A stretch of DNA of 64,000 bases from Blastopirellula sediminis (lineage in GTDB: Bacteria > Planctomycetota > Planctomycetia > Pirellulales > Pirellulaceae), in NCBI RefSeq assembly GCF_020966755.1, contig NZ_JAJKFT010000010.1, positions 2,692,720-2,756,719 of the forward strand, given 5' to 3'. Below the pieces are notes generated by a model. It was not told the origin of the DNA. It saw only the letters and a program-made list of their open reading frames with translations, and ran no database searches. Position numbers and translations under genes: made by a program. Positions 43,617-53,494 of this stretch are shown here, in pieces. Each line of letters starts with the position of its first letter. Position 1 is the first letter of the stretch.

Positions 43617-44240
43617 ATGACGATTGCGCTTTGTTTTAATTGCGGCGAGACCAAGTGGGGCGCGCTTTGTCCGTGCGAGAAATGCGGCTGCAAAGGGACT
43701 GGCAATATCGAACTGGATATCGTCTTTAGCGATCACCATATCTCGGCTCGTTCGCTGGAGGATTTGGGAAAACTGATCAAGCGCCTGCATGCTGCGGATA
43801 CGTCCGGTCAGGAGGGGGTCTGCTTTTGGGCGTTCATCGCCTACATTTCGCAGCATCCGAGTGAGTTGTTAAAGGCGAACCCGCCGGCCGAGATTGCCGC
43901 GGACGTCGACCGCTTGCTGACGCAGGCCAGTTTGCCGCAAATTGAAATCGAGATGGCCGAGAGGAGGTTTTCTGGTCCTCCGGCAAACGCGATTCCATTG
44001 CCGTCGCGACTTTTTCGCATCTATATCGAGTCGTTTCCCTTTGAGGTCATCGCCCGCGTTGAGGTGCGCGTTCGCGATGGCGGCGTCATTCGCGCCGATT
44101 TAGTGAACAACGGGGGCGAAGGGATGCTGCTGGTCGACGAATCGCGCAAGTTTGACGCCAAGGATATCTTGGCGCTGCGGCGGCGCAAGTCAGGTCTCTT
44201 GGGTTGGTTATTTCCGGAACGTTGGGTTTTGGCCGGATAA
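43617..44240 (+). CDS. Zinc-ribbon protein of unknown function
   Basis: 207 residues. The N-terminus CFNCGETKWGALCPCEKC is a zinc ribbon (Cys6, Cys9, Cys18/20, Cys23/25). A helical middle (about 45-110) and a beta-rich part (about 130-190) follow. The C-terminus WLFPERWVLAG is unlike known families. It precedes another zinc-ribbon protein, which suggests related roles. Confidence 0.65.
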   Translation: MTIALCFNCGETKWGALCPCEKCGCKGTGNIELDIVFSDHHISARSLEDLGKLIKRLHAADTSGQEGVCFWAFIAYISQHPSELLKANPPAEIAADVDRLLTQASLPQIEIEMAERRFSGPPANAIPLPSRLFRIYIESFPFEVIARVEVRVRDGGVIRADLVNNGGEGMLLVDESRKFDAKDILALRRRKSGLLGWLFPERWVLAG

Positions 44241-44377
44241 CGTTCGGAACAAAACGCCAAAACGTGATGTCTCGCTGCGGTTTGTGGGGTAAAATGCTCG
44301 GCGCTTCCAAGATTCTCATCCCGCCGACGAATACCTAGCGCCTTTTCGCATTTTCTCCTCCAACCCCTGACTTTATC

Positions 44378-46525
44378 GTGCGATTTGCCCGAGCTCTCGT
44401 CCTGTTGCTGTCAGGCTTGATCCTGATTCCGGCGGCTGACGTTTGGGGACGTGCAGGAAACGGCGGATCGTTCTCTGGGGGCAGTTCGCATTCCGGAGGA
44501 GGTTTCTCCGGCGGCGGATTCTCTGGGGGTGGTCATTCGTCCCACTACGGCGGACATGGCGGCAGTGGAGGCGGACAAGCGCTGGGGCGTCTGATTGAGT
44601 ATCTCTTTCGACATCCAGTAATCGGCATTCCGACGCTGGTGATCGTCGTTCTCTTCTTCGTCTGGTACGTCAATCAAGCGAACGAACGTCAGCAGCGACG
44701 ATTCATTTCGCGTTCGTTCGACAAACTGGATCATGACTTTATCGACTCTTGCTTGGAGTCGCTGCAGGAGAGCGATCCCTCGTTCGACCTCCAGCAATTC
44801 AAGCAGCGGGCCGAGCATGCGTTCCGCAAGATCCAGGACGCGTGGTGTCAGCAAGATCTGAAACCGATCCATGCGTTCGTCTCGGACGGCGTTTACGAAC
44901 GATTCTCGCTGCAAATCGCCGAGCAGAACGAGCATGGCTACCGCAACGTGATCGAAGACGTGCGCATCCTGGGGATGACGCCGATCGAGATCATCGCCAG
45001 CCGTAATGATCTGACCGCGTTTGACGTCATTTCGCTCCGCGTCTCGGCCCGGGCGAAAGACTACCGCGTCGATCGCGCGACCGGCAAGATGATTCCCGGC
45101 TCGAAGTCCAACGAGTCGTTCACCGAAGTCTGGACCTTCCTCCGTCGTCGCGGCGCCAAGACGAAGCCGGAGAAGGCGGGCCTGATCGAAGGAAGCTGCC
45201 CCAACTGCGGTCAGTCGATTCAAATCAATCAGTGGGACAAATGCGGCTCGTGCGGAAGTTTGCTCCGCAGCGGCGAACATGACTGGGTGCTGAGCGAAAT
45301 CACGCAAAGCGACGCGTGGAAGCCGAACGCAGGGCTCACTTTGAACAGTGCGACCCGCTACTGGATCTCGCACGATCCCGGTTTCAACACGCATCACCTG
45401 GAAGATCGCGCGAGCGTGATCTTTACCCGCAAGGTGACCGCCGATCGACATGGCGAAATGCGTCCGCTGATCAAAGTGGCGCACGACATGTATTGCGACG
45501 TCCATCGCGGCGAACTGGAAGGCAAGAACCGCACCTTCTATACCGATTGCGGCGTCGGCGCCGTTGACGTGATCGGCGTAGCGACCGACAAAAACTTTGA
45601 CCGGGCGCTGATCGACGTCCGTTGGTCAGGTCGCCGCAATCAGAAGAAGGGGGATGGCGTCGATACGGCCCGTTCGCCCAGCACGCTGCGGACCTTGATG
45701 GTCCTGGGGCGCAAGCATGGGGTGCAGACGAAAGTCGAAAAGAGCGTCTCTTCGCTCCAATGTCCTGGCTGCGGCGCTCCGGAGTCGGACGCCGCTTCCA
45801 ACTGCTGCGAATTCTGCCACATGGTGTTGAACGATGGCGCCAGCGATTGGGTGTTGGTCGATTGGCTCCCGTTCAGTTCTAACGAAGCCCGCGACCTGCG
45901 CAAGCGAGCGAATGAAGGAATCGAAATGGCGATCGCCACGATTCCGACCGAAATGCAATACGACGAGTACGAACGTCCGGTCTTGGATCGACCTGCGACG
46001 TTCGTCTACGGCCAGATCGTCGGGCAAGTCTCCGGCAGCGATTTGGATCGGGCTCAGATCAACGGCCGCAGTTTGCGCGAGTTCGCCAAGATTGACGACG
46101 TCGATTTAATCGCATGGGTCGTACAAGTCGCGGCGGCGGACGGCAAGCTCGACGCGAAAGAGCAGAAGCTGCTCAAAGAAGTCGCCAAGGCGCATAAGGT
46201 GCCGCTCAGTCGCATTCAGGGAATGCTAAATGACGCCGCCAATGGTCAGTTGGAAGTTGCGGAGCCGGATAGTCGAGCGTCCGGCGTGCAGTGGCTGACG
46301 CGGATGATCGACATGGCGCTGATCGACGGCCACCTCGATCGTCGCGAACAGAAAGTGATCGCGGCAACCGGCAAGCGGCTGGGCATGACCGACTATGACG
46401 TCGCCCGACTGTTGGCCAAACGCAAGTCGGAGCTTTACCGCGAAGCGAAAGAGCAACTGAAAGAGCAGAAGAAGGAAGCGGCTCGCCGGAAGATTCGGGA
46501 CGGCTATCGGCCGAACGACGAATAA
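44378..46525 (+). CDS. Tim44-like, double zinc-ribbon, TerB-like membrane protein
   Basis: 715 residues. A signal-like helix (1-22) and a Gly/Ser/His-rich segment (27-66) lead to a membrane helix (about 80-103). A Tim44-like domain follows (about 108-265). Zinc ribbon 1 is near 270-295 (CPNCGQ and CGSCG), and a second beta domain (about 300-455) precedes zinc ribbon 2 (CPGCGAPESDAASNCCEFC). The C-terminal part (about 570-695) resembles TerB, with repeated acidic helices AAADGKLDAKEQKLLKEV and ALIDGHLDRREQKVIAATG. Start GTG 44378. Tim44-like domains bind membranes or translocons and TerB-like domains bind metal; the combined role is unknown. Confidence 0.75.
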   Translation: MRFARALVLLLSGLILIPAADVWGRAGNGGSFSGGSSHSGGGFSGGGFSGGGHSSHYGGHGGSGGGQALGRLIEYLFRHPVIGIPTLVIVVLFFVWYVNQANERQQRRFISRSFDKLDHDFIDSCLESLQESDPSFDLQQFKQRAEHAFRKIQDAWCQQDLKPIHAFVSDGVYERFSLQIAEQNEHGYRNVIEDVRILGMTPIEIIASRNDLTAFDVISLRVSARAKDYRVDRATGKMIPGSKSNESFTEVWTFLRRRGAKTKPEKAGLIEGSCPNCGQSIQINQWDKCGSCGSLLRSGEHDWVLSEITQSDAWKPNAGLTLNSATRYWISHDPGFNTHHLEDRASVIFTRKVTADRHGEMRPLIKVAHDMYCDVHRGELEGKNRTFYTDCGVGAVDVIGVATDKNFDRALIDVRWSGRRNQKKGDGVDTARSPSTLRTLMVLGRKHGVQTKVEKSVSSLQCPGCGAPESDAASNCCEFCHMVLNDGASDWVLVDWLPFSSNEARDLRKRANEGIEMAIATIPTEMQYDEYERPVLDRPATFVYGQIVGQVSGSDLDRAQINGRSLREFAKIDDVDLIAWVVQVAAADGKLDAKEQKLLKEVAKAHKVPLSRIQGMLNDAANGQLEVAEPDSRASGVQWLTRMIDMALIDGHLDRREQKVIAATGKRLGMTDYDVARLLAKRKSELYREAKEQLKEQKKEAARRKIRDGYRPNDE

Positions 46526-46528
46526 CGG

Positions 46529-47461
46529 CTACGTCTTCTTTCCCATCCCCTTGGTCAGCGCCATAAAGGCCGACTCGAGGTTGATTTCTTCTTCGCGGAA
46601 GAGGGTCAGCTTGTGACCGGCTTGGATCAGCCAGGTCGGCAGATCGCTGTAGTCGGTCATTCCTTCTTTCAAGGTGACGACCAGGAAGTTCGGACGAGGC
46701 TCGATGCTTTCGATCACTTCCGATCCTTCCAGCACCTTGGCCGCCGCTTCTTGATCGCCGGCGACGCCGATGTGCAGGACCGTCTTTTGGCGAACCTGCT
46801 TCATGACCTCGTCGACCGACGCGTTGACCGACATCACGCCGCGGTCGATGATTCCGATCTTGTTACAAACGTCGGCCAGTTCGGGCAGAATGTGGCTGGA
46901 GACGATGATCGTTTTGCCCATGTCGCGGAGCCGCTTCAGCAGGTTTCGCATCTCGATACGGGCCCGAGGATCGAGACCGCTCGCCGGTTCGTCGAGCAGC
47001 AGCACTTGCGGATCATGCAGCAGCACGCGGGCCAGACCGAGACGCTGCGTTTGACCGCGCGACAAGGTGTTGGCGAAGGCGTCCCGCTTGAAGTCGAGAT
47101 CGACCAGGTTGAGCATCTCGTCGCAGACCTGGCGACGCTGGGCGCCCCGAATGCGATAGGCGGCGGCGAAGAACTCCAGGTACTCGATCACCTTCATGTC
47201 GTCGTACACGCCGAAGAAGTCAGGCATGTATCCGACCAGGCGGCGGATTTCTTTCGGGTTGGTGTAGATCGAATGGCCGCAGACGTACGCTTCGCCCCAG
47301 GTCGGATTGAGCAGGGTCGCGATGATCCGCATGGTGGTCGTCTTGCCGGCGCCGTTGGGGCCGATGAAACCGAAGACGTCCCCTTGCTTCAGGTCGAGCT
47401 CGATCCCTTTGATGGCGAAGAAGTCGCCGTATTTTTTCGTCAGGTCGTGGGTTTCGATCAT
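46529..47461 (-). CDS. ABC transporter ATPase (GldA/CcmA-like)
   Basis: 310 residues. Walker A is FIGPNGAGKTTTMR, the signature is LSRGQTQRLGLARV and Walker B is VLLLDEPASGLDP. A C-terminal regulatory part (about 220-310) is typical of ABC-2 type export. No permease gene adjoins; the upstream gene on the same strand encodes a large protein with central membrane helices, 18 bases away. Confidence 0.9.
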   Translation of the reverse strand: MIETHDLTKKYGDFFAIKGIELDLKQGDVFGFIGPNGAGKTTTMRIIATLLNPTWGEAYVCGHSIYTNPKEIRRLVGYMPDFFGVYDDMKVIEYLEFFAAAYRIRGAQRRQVCDEMLNLVDLDFKRDAFANTLSRGQTQRLGLARVLLHDPQVLLLDEPASGLDPRARIEMRNLLKRLRDMGKTIIVSSHILPELADVCNKIGIIDRGVMSVNASVDEVMKQVRQKTVLHIGVAGDQEAAAKVLEGSEVIESIEPRPNFLVVTLKEGMTDYSDLPTWLIQAGHKLTLFREEEINLESAFMALTKGMGKKT

Positions 47462-47479
47462 TGGGCGCCTACAAGTGCG

Positions 47480-49672
47480 TTATTCCGGCTCAACCGGATA
47501 GATCAAGCGAACGTAAGTCCAACGCTGCGTCTCCGGCTCTAGCGAAACGTCAGTTCCGGCCGCTTTGACGTTCAGCTCGGTCACCGGCTGCTTCGACTTG
47601 CCGACCAGCACCGCACGTTGCGTTTGCGAATGCTTGGAGAGGTCGATGAAGCCTTGGTAGCGCTGGATCAGGTTGGTGTAACCGCGACCGCCGGCCGATT
47701 CGTGGAACAGCGTCACTTCCATGATGCGATCGATGTCGGTGTTTTCGCGGTCCCACAGTTCCGACACGTCGCGAGCGTCGGCGACGCGCGTCTTGCGGAG
47801 CACCTTGTCGGAGTTTTTGCCCGACTTGCCCGACAGGGACAACACGCCGCCGGCCGGCAGTTTCGGAAAATTCCAAGCCCAGCGGCCGTAGAAGACGTAA
47901 ACGTCTTCCAGGTCCAAGTTGGTTGGATTGCGAATCACGCCGTCGAGCAATTGGTTGTTGATTTCGGTAAGGGGCTCCGGCGCTTTCCCTTCGAGCTCGG
48001 CCCAGCCGCGGCCGAACATGCTGCGGGACGACCAGATTTGAATCGGCAGGTTTTCGAGCTGAACGGAATCGTCCGCTTCGGCCAGGAAGTACGGATTTTG
48101 CACGGTCGCCAATGATTGTCGCGAGTCCATCCCGCCCAGCGATTTGCCCGGCAACCCTTGCCACGCGAGGATCTGCTTCCAGTCGCTCGTTTGCGACGGC
48201 GCGGTGTTGCGGAGCTGAATATCCAGCCGCTGCGTCTGCGGGCTGTAGAGATGGGCCCACGTGGTCGAGCGAACGACGCGGCTCGAGAGGTCGCAGTCGA
48301 GGACGTCGACCTGGTTCATCCGCAGCGTGGTTCCTTTCGCCCAAAAGGCGACGCCCCACGAAACGGCACAGGCCAAAACCACAAATAGCGGAAACGTGAC
48401 CCAGGTCCATTCCATGCGAGGAAGGTAATTTTTCAGCAGGAAGTAGTCCCCTGGTCCGATCAGCAGCAAGTAACCGACGATGATCACGCCGATCAGCAAA
48501 AACGAAATCAGGTGGACCCCTTGGAACTGATCGAGCGCGACGCGCAATTGTCCCGAGAGATCTTCGTAGCCGACATGCGCGGCGCTTTGTCCGGCCAGCG
48601 ACACGGCGCCAACTTCCTGTTGCTGCGAATCGCCGAATAGCAAGCGATCGAGCAGCCCGCGTCGTCCGTCCCAGCCGAGGACCGGCTCTTGGTTGAGATC
48701 GAACGCGACAAATTCGATCAGGCCGAAGCCATGCGCCGAAATCGAAATCAGCGGCGCCGGATTGGCCGAGGCTCGCTGCACCAGCACGACGGCGCTAACG
48801 TCACTGAGCGCGGCGACTTCCAGCGTCGGCGCATCAGGACGATCGAGTCGGGTCGACTTGCCGGCGAACTTTTCGAGGTCGCCGGTTTCTCGTTCTTCTT
48901 CCCAGCCGATGAACTTGCCCGGCAGAAAAGAAGCCAACGGAGCGTCCGCCGCCAAGAGTTGCGGCGAATCGACGCCAGCGGCCAGAAAGATCCGTCCGCC
49001 CAGCTTGGTCCACCAGTCGAGAGCGCTTAGCTGCTCGGCCGACAACTTCTTCCAAGCGTCCGCTTCGCCGCTGACGACGAGCAAGCGATCGGCGCCTTCG
49101 AGCATGCGCCAGTCGTCCGGAATTTGATCAGGGGTAATCGTCGCCAACTGCGACGCTTCGCTTGGTTGCACGCGCTGCAGACGCATCATGTCGTCGATGC
49201 CGGTCAGCTCGCCGGCCAAGAGCCAGAGCTGTTGACTGGCCAGAACCGGTTGGCCCAGTTCGGCGACGTTGGCGTTCCAGACCGAGCGCTGTTGGACGCC
49301 GTCGGTTTCGCTTTCCAGGATGACGTCGATGCGGCTGTTGGTGCGGCCAACTTTGACCGGCAGGACGAACGACTTCGTTTGGCCTGGGGCGATCTCGGCG
49401 GGCTCGTCTTCGCTCCAGCGATGTTCGACCGGGATGCCGTCGGAGTCGAACGACGCGATGTGAATCTTGGCGCTCAGCGACTCTTCGCCGGCGGTGAGCG
49501 AGACGCGAATCGGCGACCAGACGCCGACCTTGAATCGACCGCCAAAGCCAAGGCTCGCTTCGATCTTGGCGACGTCATGCCGCTGTTGCGTCCAATCGCC
49601 GGCCCAGGCTGGGACCGCCGAGAGGGCGACGAGAACGATCGTGATTAGAAAAGTGCGACTGAGCGGCAACAT
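47480..49672 (-). CDS. Large exported membrane protein linked to an ABC ATPase
   Basis: About 730 residues from ATG 49672 (frame open to 49708). Signal peptide (about 1-24, ending VPAWAGDW). A long periplasmic beta-rich and alpha/beta region follows (about 30-375). Two membrane helices lie near 392-412 (ISFLLIGVIIVGYLLLIGPG) and 425-450 (FVVLACAVSWGVAFWAKG). A C-terminal periplasmic part completes it. The layout recalls proteins found next to Gld-type ABC transporters, but I cannot name the family. It is co-transcribed with the ATPase downstream. Confidence 0.7.
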   Translation of the reverse strand: MLPLSRTFLITIVLVALSAVPAWAGDWTQQRHDVAKIEASLGFGGRFKVGVWSPIRVSLTAGEESLSAKIHIASFDSDGIPVEHRWSEDEPAEIAPGQTKSFVLPVKVGRTNSRIDVILESETDGVQQRSVWNANVAELGQPVLASQQLWLLAGELTGIDDMMRLQRVQPSEASQLATITPDQIPDDWRMLEGADRLLVVSGEADAWKKLSAEQLSALDWWTKLGGRIFLAAGVDSPQLLAADAPLASFLPGKFIGWEEERETGDLEKFAGKSTRLDRPDAPTLEVAALSDVSAVVLVQRASANPAPLISISAHGFGLIEFVAFDLNQEPVLGWDGRRGLLDRLLFGDSQQQEVGAVSLAGQSAAHVGYEDLSGQLRVALDQFQGVHLISFLLIGVIIVGYLLLIGPGDYFLLKNYLPRMEWTWVTFPLFVVLACAVSWGVAFWAKGTTLRMNQVDVLDCDLSSRVVRSTTWAHLYSPQTQRLDIQLRNTAPSQTSDWKQILAWQGLPGKSLGGMDSRQSLATVQNPYFLAEADDSVQLENLPIQIWSSRSMFGRGWAELEGKAPEPLTEINNQLLDGVIRNPTNLDLEDVYVFYGRWAWNFPKLPAGGVLSLSGKSGKNSDKVLRKTRVADARDVSELWDRENTDIDRIMEVTLFHESAGGRGYTNLIQRYQGFIDLSKHSQTQRAVLVGKSKQPVTELNVKAAGTDVSLEPETQRWTYVRLIYPVEPE

Positions 49673-49828
49673 CAACGTCGAGCGGGTTTCGCAAAAGGGG
49701 GGCGCCACAGGGGGAATCGCCGGTTGATTGGAAGCTATTTAGCATAGTCGGCGGGCCGCTTCGCCGCGAGTTGACGCCGGGAGCCCGGTGGGCAACTTCG
49801 CGGGAAGTTAACGCCGAATAGAGCGATT

Positions 49829-50158
49829 TTACGGCTTTTCAGCGTCATCGCAGACGCAGAGGAATTGTCCGCAGCCGGGGCAACCGCTCCCATATTTCTG
49901 GTTTACCGCGTCGGCCAGATCGACTCCCGCGACGTTGGCGATGGTCGTGAGCCAGGCCAGCACGTCGGCGAACTCGCCCACGCGCTCTTCATGCGTCCCG
50001 CCTCGCAGTGCGGAAGCGAGTTCCCCCACTTCCTCCATCAGCCACATGAAAGTCCCTTCGACCCCGCGGGTCTGGTCCTTTTCAAAGTACATGTCGCGGA
50101 TCAATTTCTGGAACTGACCGAGGCTGACGTCGACCGGCGGCGAAGATTCTTGGTTCAC
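49829..50158 (-). CDS. MazG-like nucleotide pyrophosphohydrolase
   Basis: 109 residues. The metal-binding helices FMWLMEEVGELASALR and GEFADVLAWLTTIA are those of MazG/dUTPase-like phosphohydrolases, which cleave NTPs to NMPs. The C-terminus has an extra cysteine cluster, GCPGCGQFLCVC, probably a zinc site. Its ATG overlaps the stop of the upstream TPR peptidase by four bases, so translation is coupled. Confidence 0.82.
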   Translation of the reverse strand: MNQESSPPVDVSLGQFQKLIRDMYFEKDQTRGVEGTFMWLMEEVGELASALRGGTHEERVGEFADVLAWLTTIANVAGVDLADAVNQKYGSGCPGCGQFLCVCDDAEKP

Positions 50159-52986
50159 GGTTTGATTTTCTCTAACAACTGTTTGGCCGCCGCGTTGGAC
50201 GGCGAATGTTTGAGGACAGCTTCCAGGATTTCCTGGGCCGCCGCTTCGTCACTGACCGCGATCAGCGCCTCCGCCGCCGCGATTCCCCAATCTACTCGAT
50301 CGGGTGATAAGCGAAAAGCGACCGCCAACTCACGGGACGCCGCAAGCTTGTCGCCGAGTTCTTGTTGAGCGCGGCCGTTGATCTCGTGGGCTTGCGCGTC
50401 GGCGACGTCAATCTGAAACGCCTCTTCGGACCAGCGAGCGGCGCCTTTCCAGTCCTCTTTCGCGGCGAGGAGCGTCGCAAGTTTCTTACGGATCGCGACG
50501 TCATGATGTTTTTGCGCCGCTAGAATTGGGAGCAATTTTATCAGTTCGTCGTCATTTCCTTGCAGCAGATGGACGCGGACCAGCGCTTCGGTCCATTCTT
50601 CGCTCTCCGGTTCGGCCTTGGCGCCGCGGTCGTACAGCTTGATCGCCGACTTGTAATCTTTCTGCTTCAAGCGAAGTCCCGCCAACAGCGCCACCGGGCG
50701 ACGATCGTAGCGATCGCCGGTCGCACGCTCGAGCAACTCGATCGTCTTCTGAGCGTCGCCGATCGAGAGATAGAGCCGAGCCATCACGTACAAGCCGAGT
50801 GGATGTTCCGGATCGATTTCCAGGGCCTGCTCGGCGTACTTGCGAGCGCTGGTGTTCGACTGCCGCTGCAAGTAGGCGTAGGCGGCGTCGGCCTGGATGT
50901 CGGCGTTCTTCGGCTCATCGCGAGCTTCTTTGATCAGCTGCGAAAAGCTTTTGTCAGCCGTCGTATCGACCTCGACGTCGCGGACGACCGTCACCAGGTA
51001 GTCGCGATACCCACGCTCAAAGTCGGCCTGCTTCGTGTGAAAGGTTTGCTCGAGGATCTGATCGGTCGTCAGCGACTTGGCGTAACCGTCCAGCATCTTC
51101 AGCAGCGCGTCTTCGCCGAAGCGTTGTTTCAGGTAAACGGCGTAGTGATAGGCCTGGCAGTAGGCCATCGTCCAGTCGTCTCCATCTCGCGGGCGGATGA
51201 AGCCGTAGTTGATCGAGTTCAGATCGAACAGGTCGTTGGCGGCGATCCGCTTGGCGAGCAGACGTTTCCAGTCGGGGGGCTGCACTTCGGTTTCGTAGGT
51301 GACCGCCATCGCCTCGGTAAACCAGTGTGGAATGTTGAAGTCGGTCTGCTGCAAGTTGACGACGTGGACGAATTCGTGGCGGAGCACGTTCCCCCAGTTG
51401 TACTTCTGCGGCATCGACGAAGGTGACGCCAGCGCGAGCATCTTGCCGGCACATGCGCCGACCGTGCCGATGTAGGGCAAGCCGACCATGCGAGCGCTGA
51501 ACCAACCATGGCCGCTGGTGTTCTTCGCCTTGCTGAAGAATTCGATCAGCGTCTTGTCGGCCGGTTCGTAGCCGAGCGCCTTGCAGATCGGCGCGTAGAC
51601 GTTGTCTTCCAGGTGGCGAGCGGCGTACTCGGCCAGCAGCTTGTCTTTCGGATCATAGCGAATGACGAAGTGATCGGTTTCGAGCGTTTCGTAAGTCGCC
51701 AAAACGTCGAGCACTTCGAGCGTGTTCTTCACCCGCACATGAAACGGGTCGGCCGCGAACGCTTCTTCCAGCACGACGCGGGCTTCCGGCTCTTCTCCCA
51801 TTCGCATCAGCACCATCCCAAGCTCGGCATGGGGACGAACCAGTTGCGGCATCCGCTCCGTCGCCGCCCGATAGAAGCTGGCGGCATACGGATACTTCCG
51901 CAACAGTTCGCATCCTTCGCCGAGCCCTGCGAAAAACTCGCCGCAGTGCGGATTGGAAAGAGAGGCCGTTTCGATCAGTTCGCCATAGCGGGTCGACTCT
52001 CCTTCGTCGGTTTCCAGCTTTGCGCCGTCGGCAGCAAGATAGGCGGCGGCGAGCAAGCCGGCGGTCGCCTGGCGTTTGTCGTTGATCTCGCGAGCTTTCT
52101 TCAGCGCTTCGATCGCCTCCAGCGGACGGAAGTCAGCGAGGTAGGCTTTCGCTTTCGCTTCCAGCGCCGGGACGTAGTCGCCGCGGATCGCGAGCGCTTG
52201 ATCGGCGGAGGCGACGGCCAGATCGACGTTGTAGCCGGTCAGGTCCATCTGCGACTTCAGCGTAAAGAGTTCGGCCGAGCTCGGATTGATCTCGAGCGCC
52301 TTGGTCCATTCGCTGCGCGCCGAGCCCATGTTGAACTTCTCGGCGAAGAGGTCGGCGACGGCGATCCGGGCTGGCCAGTAGTTGGGCGAACGTTCGAGAA
52401 TGGTCGGAAAGAGGGTGTTGACCAGGTAGCTGAATTGTTCGCTGTTCTTCGTCCAGCGGGCGAACTCGGCGGCGCCAAGTCCGGCGTAGTAGAGCTGATC
52501 GGGATCGTCCCCAACGTCGTTCGCGTTGAAGTCGTCGACGAACCATTCGTAAGCGGCGCCGGCTTCTTCAAGTTCGCCCCGTTCGCGATGGAGCTGCGCG
52601 GTGATCCAGCGGGCGACCGGTTGTCGCTCGTCGAGCACGAGCGCCTTCTTGCAGTTGGCGGTCGCTTCGTCCCATTGGCCGTGGTCAAATTGAAGGCGAG
52701 CCAGTTCGGCGTAGAGTTTGGCGGTCGGCTTCTTTTCGATCGCCGAATTTAACGTTTTCGTCGCTTCGGTCGACTTGCCGATGGCGATTTGGGATTTCGC
52801 TTTCAGCAGCGATGCGTCGGCGTCGGGCTGTTCGATTTTGTCGAGGGCGGCGATCGCTTCGGCGTATTTGCCAGAGTAGTAGAGCGACTCCGGCGAAGTG
52901 GGCTCGGCGCCTTGGACCAGCGAGCAGAAAGTGAGCCAGGCGGCGCATGCGACGAGCGTGAAGACTGGATTACTTGCAAGCGGCAT
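50155..52986 (-). CDS. TPR-repeat protein with peptidase MA-like zinc protease domain
   Basis: About 943 residues from ATG 52986 (a TTG at 53031 is less likely). Signal peptide ends near SLVQGAEP. TPR repeats fill about 30-430. A metalloprotease domain (about 450-660) contains LRHEFVHVVNLQQTDFNIPH at about 535-555, the HExxH zinc site, then WFTEAMAVTYE, whose downstream glutamate may be the third ligand. More TPR units follow to the C-terminus. It is probably periplasmic, assembling or processing partners. It is translationally coupled to the MazG-like gene. Confidence 0.85.
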   Translation of the reverse strand: MPLASNPVFTLVACAAWLTFCSLVQGAEPTSPESLYYSGKYAEAIAALDKIEQPDADASLLKAKSQIAIGKSTEATKTLNSAIEKKPTAKLYAELARLQFDHGQWDEATANCKKALVLDERQPVARWITAQLHRERGELEEAGAAYEWFVDDFNANDVGDDPDQLYYAGLGAAEFARWTKNSEQFSYLVNTLFPTILERSPNYWPARIAVADLFAEKFNMGSARSEWTKALEINPSSAELFTLKSQMDLTGYNVDLAVASADQALAIRGDYVPALEAKAKAYLADFRPLEAIEALKKAREINDKRQATAGLLAAAYLAADGAKLETDEGESTRYGELIETASLSNPHCGEFFAGLGEGCELLRKYPYAASFYRAATERMPQLVRPHAELGMVLMRMGEEPEARVVLEEAFAADPFHVRVKNTLEVLDVLATYETLETDHFVIRYDPKDKLLAEYAARHLEDNVYAPICKALGYEPADKTLIEFFSKAKNTSGHGWFSARMVGLPYIGTVGACAGKMLALASPSSMPQKYNWGNVLRHEFVHVVNLQQTDFNIPHWFTEAMAVTYETEVQPPDWKRLLAKRIAANDLFDLNSINYGFIRPRDGDDWTMAYCQAYHYAVYLKQRFGEDALLKMLDGYAKSLTTDQILEQTFHTKQADFERGYRDYLVTVVRDVEVDTTADKSFSQLIKEARDEPKNADIQADAAYAYLQRQSNTSARKYAEQALEIDPEHPLGLYVMARLYLSIGDAQKTIELLERATGDRYDRRPVALLAGLRLKQKDYKSAIKLYDRGAKAEPESEEWTEALVRVHLLQGNDDELIKLLPILAAQKHHDVAIRKKLATLLAAKEDWKGAARWSEEAFQIDVADAQAHEINGRAQQELGDKLAASRELAVAFRLSPDRVDWGIAAAEALIAVSDEAAAQEILEAVLKHSPSNAAAKQLLEKIKP

Positions 52987-53121
52987 CGTGCGACCAGCGG
53001 AAGGGTGGGAAAGGACTGTCAGGAAGCGCAACCTCGGCGTAAAATGGTCGCGATTGACAGCTTACGTACATTCTAGCCCCCGCAGGCGCCGCGGCGAACC
53101 CTTTTTCATTTGGGCATATTG

Positions 53122-53442
53122 ATGGCAGATTTTGTGACCGTCGCGAAAGTTGGCGACATTCCCCCCGGCCAAGGTCAGGCCTTCAACGTCAGCGGCCGAA
53201 TGGCGGCTGTTTTTCACCTGGCCGACGGCAGTTATCAGGCGATCGACGATTTTTGCCCGCACATGGGAGCGTCGCTGGCCGGCGGCTACGTCGAAGATGG
53301 CGTGGTGATGTGCCCCTGGCATGCGTGGGGTTTTCAGCTGTGCGATGGCGCCTGGCTCGATAATCCGAAGGTGAAGGTCGATTGTTTTGACGTTCGCGTC
53401 GAAGGGGACGAGATTCAGGTACGCGTCAAACCCAAAGAATAA
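53122..53442 (+). CDS. Rieske [2Fe-2S] ferredoxin, NirD-like
   Basis: About 106 residues, soluble. The cluster ligands are in CPHMGAS (Cys45, His47) and CPWHAWG (Cys64, His67). This small stand-alone form resembles NirD and dioxygenase ferredoxins. The ATG at 53122 is preferred over TTG 53110. A TAAAAT at 53040-53045 may be its -10. No partner oxygenase adjoins, so the electron acceptor is unknown. Confidence 0.9.
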   Translation: MADFVTVAKVGDIPPGQGQAFNVSGRMAAVFHLADGSYQAIDDFCPHMGASLAGGYVEDGVVMCPWHAWGFQLCDGAWLDNPKVKVDCFDVRVEGDEIQVRVKPKE

Positions 53443-53494
53443 TTGCCCAGAAGCGCCGTTTTTTTGACCTCGACACTTACAAGGAGCGACCGCC

